The position numbers were made by a program, and so were the translations under genes. The notes beneath the pieces were generated by a model. That model saw only the letters and a list, made by a program, of their open reading frames with translations, was not told the origin of the DNA and searched no databases. Positions 56,808 through 64,000 of a stretch of 64,000 bases of DNA are shown piece after piece. How positions within the stretch are numbered: position 1 is the stretch's first letter; the number at the start of each line of letters is the position of its first letter. Source of the DNA: Vibrio sp. DW001 (lineage in GTDB: Bacteria; Pseudomonadota; Gammaproteobacteria; Enterobacterales; Vibrionaceae); the NCBI RefSeq assembly GCF_029016285.1, contig NZ_CP091975.1, forward strand, positions 2,542,001-2,606,000, given 5' to 3'.

Positions 56808-56846
56808 CATCGCGTTATATTGAATCTAGGCCAATATAACGCGATG
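56808..56846. terminator. 15-bp perfect inverted repeat between the ACT and nitroreductase genes
   Basis: CATCGCGTTATATTG (56808-56822) and CAATATAACGCGATG (56832-56846) pair perfectly around a 9-base loop, 14 bases after the ACT gene stop. It probably terminates one or both convergent transcripts, although T-runs are weak. Confidence 0.7.
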
Positions 56847-56927
56847 CAAATATCAGAGGGCTACCCATTTGGATATCATTGCAAAATTAAAACTAGTGGT
56901 ACGTTTGGCTCAACCAACATCGCCCCT

Positions 56928-57476
56928 CTACAAGTACTCAACAAATTTTGTTAGATCTCGTTCAGGTACTTTCATCGGTGTACAAGCTGGTGTCCCTAGA
57001 TAGAGAAAACCAACTATTTCATCGTTTGTTTCTAAACCAAAAGCCTCACGAACAACGGGATGAAACATCCAGGTGCCTGAGCGCCAAAAACCCTGAAACC
57101 CTTGAGCTACTGCCGCCATCTGCATTGACTGAGCCGCACAACCCGCCGACAGATGTTGTTCGAACGCGGGTACTTTATCGTGATCGGTCACCTTTGCGAT
57201 GACCGTTATGACCATGGGGGCACGAAATGGCGCTTTCGCCAGTTTGTCTACAACCCCCTGTTCACTCTTCTCCGCATTCGCAGCACTGACCAGAATATCA
57301 GCTAGTTTTTTCAGCCCTTCCCCATGAGAAATGACGAAACGCCATGGTGTTAATCCGCCATGATCTGGAGCTCGTAATCCTGCTTTTATTATATTTTCAA
57401 GAACTGCACCACCTGGAGCTGGTTCAGATAACTTAGCAATTGAACGACGATTTAATAATAACTCCAATGCATCCAT
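56928..57476 (-). CDS. YdjA-type nitroreductase
   Basis: A 182-residue FMN-dependent nitroreductase of the YdjA group. Seen motifs are the FMN phosphate-binding RRSIAKLSEPAP (13-24), APDHGGLTPWRFVIS (36-50) and IVGFLYLGTP near the C-terminus. It reduces nitro or quinone compounds with NAD(P)H in related proteins; the physiological substrate is unclear. The last 29 codons are duplicated at 56084-56171. The start ATG is at 57474-57476. Confidence 0.92.
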   Translation of the reverse strand: MDALELLLNRRSIAKLSEPAPGGAVLENIIKAGLRAPDHGGLTPWRFVISHGEGLKKLADILVSAANAEKSEQGVVDKLAKAPFRAPMVITVIAKVTDHDKVPAFEQHLSAGCAAQSMQMAAVAQGFQGFWRSGTWMFHPVVREAFGLETNDEIVGFLYLGTPACTPMKVPERDLTKFVEYL

Positions 57477-57576
57477 ACATGCCTCTTATACTTTCTGTTC
57501 TTCTTGGTCAGAACGGTTAATGAGAATAGTTATTAATACTATTACACCTTATTCACCATTGAATCAATACTTTGGT

Positions 57577-59598
<2,022 letters not shown>

Positions 59599-59698
59599 TC
59601 ATAGATGCGTCAACGGATGATGCGCACGGTTTTAATTATAGTCAGACTAGAATATTCACTCTACGATCAAAAATCAAACAACTGTTTACATTTGTGCA

Positions 59699-59712
59699 AC
59701 ATTGATCAATGT
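59699..59712. promoter_or_regulatory. Palindrome between fadH and sppA
   Basis: ACATTGATCAATGT is a perfect 14-base palindrome 119 bases upstream of fadH and 90 bases upstream of sppA. It looks like a regulator site. The regulator is not identified, and it does not match the FadR consensus. Confidence 0.4.
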
Positions 59713-59801
59713 AAGATGTATTTTTTGTGATTATGACGTAGGATTAACTCACTCAACTTAACTCTTTGTAAGCATCTGCTTATCGCATTTGTGGGGAAGG
59801 C

Positions 59802-61658
59802 ATGAAAAAAATATTTAAATTTATCGGTGGCACAATAAAATGGGCTTGGAAAATCATCAACTTCATTCGCCTTGCTATCTTTAATCTGTTTTTCTTTATT
59901 ATTATTGGATTAGTCTATCTAGGTTATACTCAAACAAGCCAAGTAATCGAACCACCACAAGTCAAAGAAACATCTGCACTTGTTCTTAATCTCGCCGGAC
60001 CGATCGTAGAACAGAGACGATACATTAATCCGATGGATTCCGTCACTGGTTCTCTGTTTGGTCAAGAGCTACCAAAAGAGAATATACTTTTCGATATCGT
60101 CGATACGATTCGATACGCGGCCGATGATGAGAAGGTATCAGGTTTAATCATTAGCCTAAGAGATCTACCAGAAACCAGTTTAACCAAGCTTCGTTATATC
60201 GCCAAAGCGATCAATACCTTTAAAGAGTCTGGTAAACCCGTTTACGCTATCAGTAGTTTTTATAATCAAAGTCAATACTATCTAGCCAGTTATGCCGACA
60301 AGATATACATGGCACCTGATGGCGCGGTGATGCTTAGCGGTTATGGCACTTATCCTCTTTATTACAAGACTCTGTTAGAAAATTTGGATATCAATACCCA
60401 TGTATTTAGAGTCGGAACGTACAAATCAGCGATAGAACCTTTTATCCGCGACAATATGTCAGATGATGCAAAAGAGTCGGCTTCCGCTTGGTTAACGCAG
60501 TTGTGGGCAGCTTATATTGATGATGTTACCTCAAACCGAAATATAGACGCTAACTCGGTAAATCCTTCCATGGATGAGTTTCTGGTGAACCTTAAGACGG
60601 TTAACGGTGATTTAGCAAAGCTTAGCCAACAACTTGGATTGGTCGATGAACTCGCCACTAGGCAAGAAATCCGCCAAGCAATGGCAAAGGTATTTGGAGC
60701 CAAAGGCAAAGACAGCTACAACGCTATCGGTTACTACGAATATCGCAACACTGTCACACCAGAATACCAACATAGTTCTAATGATATTGCGATTGTCGTT
60801 GCGAGCGGCACGATAATGGATGGAGAGCAACCTCGTGGCACTGTTGGTGGTGATACGGCCTCAGCATTACTACGAGAAGCAAGAAATGATGACAACGTAA
60901 AAGCTGTCGTGCTGCGAGTGGACAGCCCAGGCGGCAGTGCATTCGCTTCTGAGGTTATTCGTAACGAAGTGGAAGCGATAAAGGCAGCAGGTAAGCCCGT
61001 TGTCGTCTCAATGTCGAGTATGGCCGCTTCTGGCGGGTACTGGATCTCGATGGGCGCGGATAAAATTATTGCGCAGCCGACGACGTTAACCGGTTCTATT
61101 GGTATTTTTAGCGTTATCACCACATTCGAAAAAAGCCTCAACAAATTGGGCGTCTATAGTGACGGAGTGGGAACGACCCCGTTCTCTGGCATAGGGATTA
61201 CTCGTGGTATCCCAGACAAGGCTGGCGAAGCTTTTCAATTAGGCATTGAGAATGGTTACCAACGGTTTATTGGCTTAGTAGGCAAGAGTCGTGACATGTC
61301 AGTAGAAAACGTGGATAAGATTGCCCAAGGGCGTGTATGGACCGGTTTTGATGCGATGAACGCTGGCTTAGTTGATCAGATGGGTGATTTTGATGACGCC
61401 GTCAAGGTAGCAGCCGAGCTAGCAAATGTTGAAGAGTACAATCTCTATTGGGTAGAAGAACCTCTTTCCACAACAGAGCAACTATTGCAGCAAATATCTG
61501 AGAATCTAAATGCCTCTTTAGGGATGGATATATCGACTTTGTTGCCTGATGCATTACAACCAATCTCTAAACAGCTCATAGCAGACACTGAATTACTCAG
61601 CGCCTTGAACGATCCAAAGGGTGTCTATTCACTCTGTTTAACGTGCGAAGTAAAATAA
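59802..61658 (+). CDS. sppA: Signal peptide peptidase SppA (67 kDa type)
   Basis: SppA is a membrane-bound protease that degrades cleaved signal peptides. The 618-residue protein has one N-terminal membrane helix (about residues 23-45) and two tandem peptidase S49 halves. The catalytic Lys is in FRVGTYKSAIEPF (about 207-211), and the catalytic Ser is in SMSSMAASGGYWI (about 411). GGGGAAGGC precedes the ATG. In related bacteria it is next to ansA; here a chemoreceptor gene separates them. Confidence 0.97.
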   Translation: MKKIFKFIGGTIKWAWKIINFIRLAIFNLFFFIIIGLVYLGYTQTSQVIEPPQVKETSALVLNLAGPIVEQRRYINPMDSVTGSLFGQELPKENILFDIVDTIRYAADDEKVSGLIISLRDLPETSLTKLRYIAKAINTFKESGKPVYAISSFYNQSQYYLASYADKIYMAPDGAVMLSGYGTYPLYYKTLLENLDINTHVFRVGTYKSAIEPFIRDNMSDDAKESASAWLTQLWAAYIDDVTSNRNIDANSVNPSMDEFLVNLKTVNGDLAKLSQQLGLVDELATRQEIRQAMAKVFGAKGKDSYNAIGYYEYRNTVTPEYQHSSNDIAIVVASGTIMDGEQPRGTVGGDTASALLREARNDDNVKAVVLRVDSPGGSAFASEVIRNEVEAIKAAGKPVVVSMSSMAASGGYWISMGADKIIAQPTTLTGSIGIFSVITTFEKSLNKLGVYSDGVGTTPFSGIGITRGIPDKAGEAFQLGIENGYQRFIGLVGKSRDMSVENVDKIAQGRVWTGFDAMNAGLVDQMGDFDDAVKVAAELANVEEYNLYWVEEPLSTTEQLLQQISENLNASLGMDISTLLPDALQPISKQLIADTELLSALNDPKGVYSLCLTCEVK

Positions 61659-61705
61659 ATGCGGCCAAATTAATGACATCCATTATTAATTTGTAGAGTA
61701 ATACA

Positions 61706-61743
61706 CCGGATTAAACTATACGTATTCACTTAGTTTAATCCGG
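61706..61743. terminator. 13-bp inverted repeat after sppA
   Basis: CCGGATTAAACTA (61706-61718) and TAGTTTAATCCGG (61731-61743) pair perfectly around a 12-base loop. It lies between the convergent sppA and chemoreceptor genes; no strong T-run follows. Confidence 0.65.
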
Positions 61744-61808
61744 CGTGCAACTATTAAAACACAGTTATTACCGTGTTCTAATTCAACTTACTCACCTTTA
61801 ATTTTTTA

Positions 61809-63017
61809 TTATACAACAAAACTATTTATTTTTTCATCCTGCTTCTTAATCAAACTCATTACCATATTGCATTGACTATTTACCTTATTCACATTCTCGG
61901 TAGTCTCTTTTGTTAATTCATATACTGCATTGATATTCTTATTGGCGTCATTAACTACTGTCGCTTGTTCCTCAGCTGCCGTTGAAATATGATTGCTAGA
62001 ATTACTCATTTTTTCGATTATATTCACAATCAAATCAATTGACTCGTCCACAATAACCGACTTTGTAACACAGTCATCAATCAGCGTTATTACTTCAGAT
62101 TCCATTATCGTACTTACATTGTCAGTTCCTGATGTAATGGTTTCAACAATTGCGTTAATTGTCCCTGTCGATTCTTGTGTCTTTCGTGCGAGCACCCGTA
62201 CTTCGTCAGCGACAACAGCAAAACCTCGCCCGAATTCTCCTGCTCGAGCCGCCTCTATAGCCGCATTTAATGCAAGCAAGTTTGTTTGATCGGCTATTCC
62301 ACTAATAATATTAATTACATCATTAATTTGTTCACTTTCATTTTTAAGATCTCGAAGAGATTCGTTACACGAAACAATAGCATTATGGGCTGAGCTTACT
62401 GATTCGGTGGACGCAGTAACAAGCTCTTTTGTATTTTTAGTTGACGTTAAAGCAACCTGTGCATCAATCGATGAAAGATCTGTACTTTGCGCTACACTGA
62501 CAATACTTGAGTTCATTTCATCACTTGCTGTCACAATTTGTGTTATTTGTGACTCTTGATTTATCACCATTGTATTTAGATTATCTGTTATCGTTTTAAC
62601 GCCTTCCATACCATTAACTATCACCTTGTTATTATCGACAAGATCTTTTACAAGGTCATGAACCGTTACTCTAAATGTACGTAAACCCAGTGCGATTTTT
62701 CCAAATTCATCATCTTTAAAGCTACCCATATTTAAGCTATTACAAACAGGTCCCTCTCGTAAGTCGAAGTTTTGTAACTGAACAATATGCTCCGCAAGGA
62801 TGTCAATTTTTGGCATAGTACTTTTATACGTTATAATTATTAATACACCCGAAATACATAATGTCATTAACATAAAGATATTTAGAACCGATGTCATAAC
62901 CTCATTAAGAATTCCTATCTTTCCACCTACAAAAACAAAAAGTTCAGCACATATAGTTGATATAATAAAACATAATGTCATTAACATTTTAAATTTTACA
63001 GATTGCGTTTTTTTCAT
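61809..63017 (-). CDS. Methyl-accepting chemotaxis protein without a periplasmic sensor domain
   Basis: A 402-residue chemoreceptor. Two hydrophobic helices (about residues 12-33 and 45-65) are separated by only about a dozen residues, so there is no real periplasmic domain. After a linker comes the coiled-coil signalling domain with the conserved hairpin tip [37 protein letters not shown] near residues 245-280. The C-terminus lacks a CheR-binding pentapeptide. ATG 63017 is used, with AGGTGG upstream, in place of 63080. The DNA is more AT-rich than its neighbours and interrupts the sppA-ansA pair, which suggests insertion. Confidence 0.9.
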   Translation of the reverse strand: MKKTQSVKFKMLMTLCFIISTICAELFVFVGGKIGILNEVMTSVLNIFMLMTLCISGVLIIITYKSTMPKIDILAEHIVQLQNFDLREGPVCNSLNMGSFKDDEFGKIALGLRTFRVTVHDLVKDLVDNNKVIVNGMEGVKTITDNLNTMVINQESQITQIVTASDEMNSSIVSVAQSTDLSSIDAQVALTSTKNTKELVTASTESVSSAHNAIVSCNESLRDLKNESEQINDVINIISGIADQTNLLALNAAIEAARAGEFGRGFAVVADEVRVLARKTQESTGTINAIVETITSGTDNVSTIMESEVITLIDDCVTKSVIVDESIDLIVNIIEKMSNSSNHISTAAEEQATVVNDANKNINAVYELTKETTENVNKVNSQCNMVMSLIKKQDEKINSFVV

Positions 63018-63505
63018 TTCGTTTCCACCTACTATATTCATTCTGGCCAAGTTATACAGAACAACATTAAAAACAGACATTCATCTCAATCTTCGAATTA
63101 TTTTAGCTGGAATAAATACATATACAGATTAAACATCAATAGCAGATACCATCAAATATTTTATGAGATATGCGTAATTTCCACATCCAATGGGCGACAA
63201 TATATATTAATTTTTCGGTGTAGTTATTAGCATATAAAATTAAATATATTTTAAATATGCCATCTGCTGTCAATTTTTATTACGTTCTTTCTCTGCGTAT
63301 CAAATTGGTACATGCGATATAAAAAATCGCGACGTCGCGAGGATGTGACGCTAGGCGTGAAGCTTGCCGTATTGACTGAATCAACACTTAATCTTAATCA
63401 AGAAACGAAACTAAGCATTTAGGTTACTAAAAAACCAACATATAAATACGGATTCTATTGACGCATGCGTTATAATTATTTTTTACTCAGAAAACACGAC
63501 TCAAG
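63018..63505. other. Interval between the chemoreceptor gene and ansA
   Basis: About 490 bases, strongly AT-rich on the left half, presumably with the chemoreceptor promoter on the minus strand and the ansA promoter on the plus strand. No gene, RNA or clear operator could be recognised. Confidence 0.5.
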
Positions 63506-64000
63506 ATGACTAAAAAACATATCTATATCGCCTATACAGGCGGCACAATAGGAATGCAAAAATCCGAACACGGTTATATTCCAATCGCAGGGTTTATGGA
63601 AAAGCAACTAGCTGGCATGCCTGAGTTTCATCGTGAAGAGATGCCAAATTATACTATCAACGAGTATGAACCTTTAATCGATTCCTCTGATATGTCCCCT
63701 AAGGATTGGCAGTTTATTGCGGACGACATTAAGAAAAATTACGACAAGTATGATGGTTTCGTTATTCTGCACGGTACCGATACGATGGCGTTTACGGCCT
63801 CTGCACTTTCTTTTATGTTCGAAAACCTGGCGAAACCCGTTATTGTCACGGGTTCACAGATCCCACTATCAGAACTCCGCTCTGATGGTCAGGCTAACCT
63901 ACTAAATGCTTTGCATATTGCCGCTAATTACCCAATAAATGAAGTCACGCTCTTTTTCAATAATCAGTTGATGCGCGGCAACAGAAGTACTAAAACGCAC
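63506..64000 (+). CDS. ansA: L-asparaginase I, partial (runs off the window)
   Basis: The first 165 codons of cytoplasmic type I asparaginase, which hydrolyses asparagine to aspartate and ammonia. The N-terminal catalytic threonine motif is IAYTGGTIGMQ (residues 8-18), and the second active-site motif is VILHGTDTMAFTASAL, with SQIPLSELRSDGQANLLNA following. The frame is open to the last base of the window. ATG 63506 is the family start (MTKKHIYIAYTGGT). Confidence 0.95.
   Translation, partial: MTKKHIYIAYTGGTIGMQKSEHGYIPIAGFMEKQLAGMPEFHREEMPNYTINEYEPLIDSSDMSPKDWQFIADDIKKNYDKYDGFVILHGTDTMAFTASALSFMFENLAKPVIVTGSQIPLSELRSDGQANLLNALHIAANYPINEVTLFFNNQLMRGNRSTKTH

Overview
The window reads as a chromosomal segment of a marine gamma-proteobacterium of the genus Vibrio or a very close relative. 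The evidence is the order luxU-luxO-qrr1-uvrB, a complete Rnf (rnfABCDGE) operon followed by nth and gloA, feoABC with a cysteine-less FeoC, divergent znuA/znuCB, the yejK/yejLM block, and moderately AT-rich DNA with short, AT-rich intergenic regions. No transposase, integrase, prophage or CRISPR array was seen.

Layout. (1) 1-2301: quorum-sensing phosphorelay genes luxU and luxO, with the small RNA Qrr1 transcribed divergently from a sigma-54 promoter next to a LuxO-type operator. (2) 2320-5118: uvrB, a non-coding stretch carrying an unusual pair of inverted DnaA boxes, then tRNA-Asn. (3) 5321-12380: the sodium/redox-coupled Rnf complex, whose RnfC carries 129-bp tandem repeats, then nth and gloA. 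(4) 12516-22608: yecM, argS, a HIT protein, the ferrous-iron system feoABC, the zinc uptake genes znuA and znuCB around a Zur-type operator, a hypothetical protein, and an SDR-fold protein lacking the usual catalytic residues. (5) 22807-31816: adhE, a Kv-like potassium channel with a C-terminal zinc ribbon, asd, yejK, yejL, yejM/lapC and tRNA-Ser. (6) 31872-40822: the accessory region of most interest. A LysR regulator is followed by a gene set for periplasmic c-type haem proteins: an ethylbenzene-dehydrogenase-like haem protein, an NrfB-like pentahaem and a small tetrahaem. They sit behind a perfect FNR box and next to a two-component system whose regulator has an ArsR-like output domain. A second, pentahaem cytochrome lies 4 kb further on. 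(7) 40925-47995: transporters and regulators (MFS, periplasmic binding protein, GlxA-type and AraC-type regulators, cysteine hydrolase, LysE exporter, LuxR-type regulator). (8) 48254-53893: a giant Asp-rich repeat lipoprotein. (9) 54049-64000: topB, an ACT-domain regulator flanked by a duplicated piece of the neighbouring nitroreductase gene, fadH, sppA, a chemoreceptor inserted between sppA and ansA, and the start of ansA.

How the genes fit together. Regions 1-5 and 9 are mostly core Vibrio functions: quorum sensing, DNA repair, ion-coupled electron transfer, metal uptake and fermentation. The haem-protein group has the parts of an anaerobic periplasmic electron-transfer branch: an FNR site for anaerobic induction, small multihaem electron carriers, a haem-binding partner and a dedicated sensor kinase/regulator. 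No catalytic reductase and no recognised quinol dehydrogenase is encoded nearby, so its substrate cannot be read from the sequence. All functional calls are from sequence recognition alone; no database search was run.
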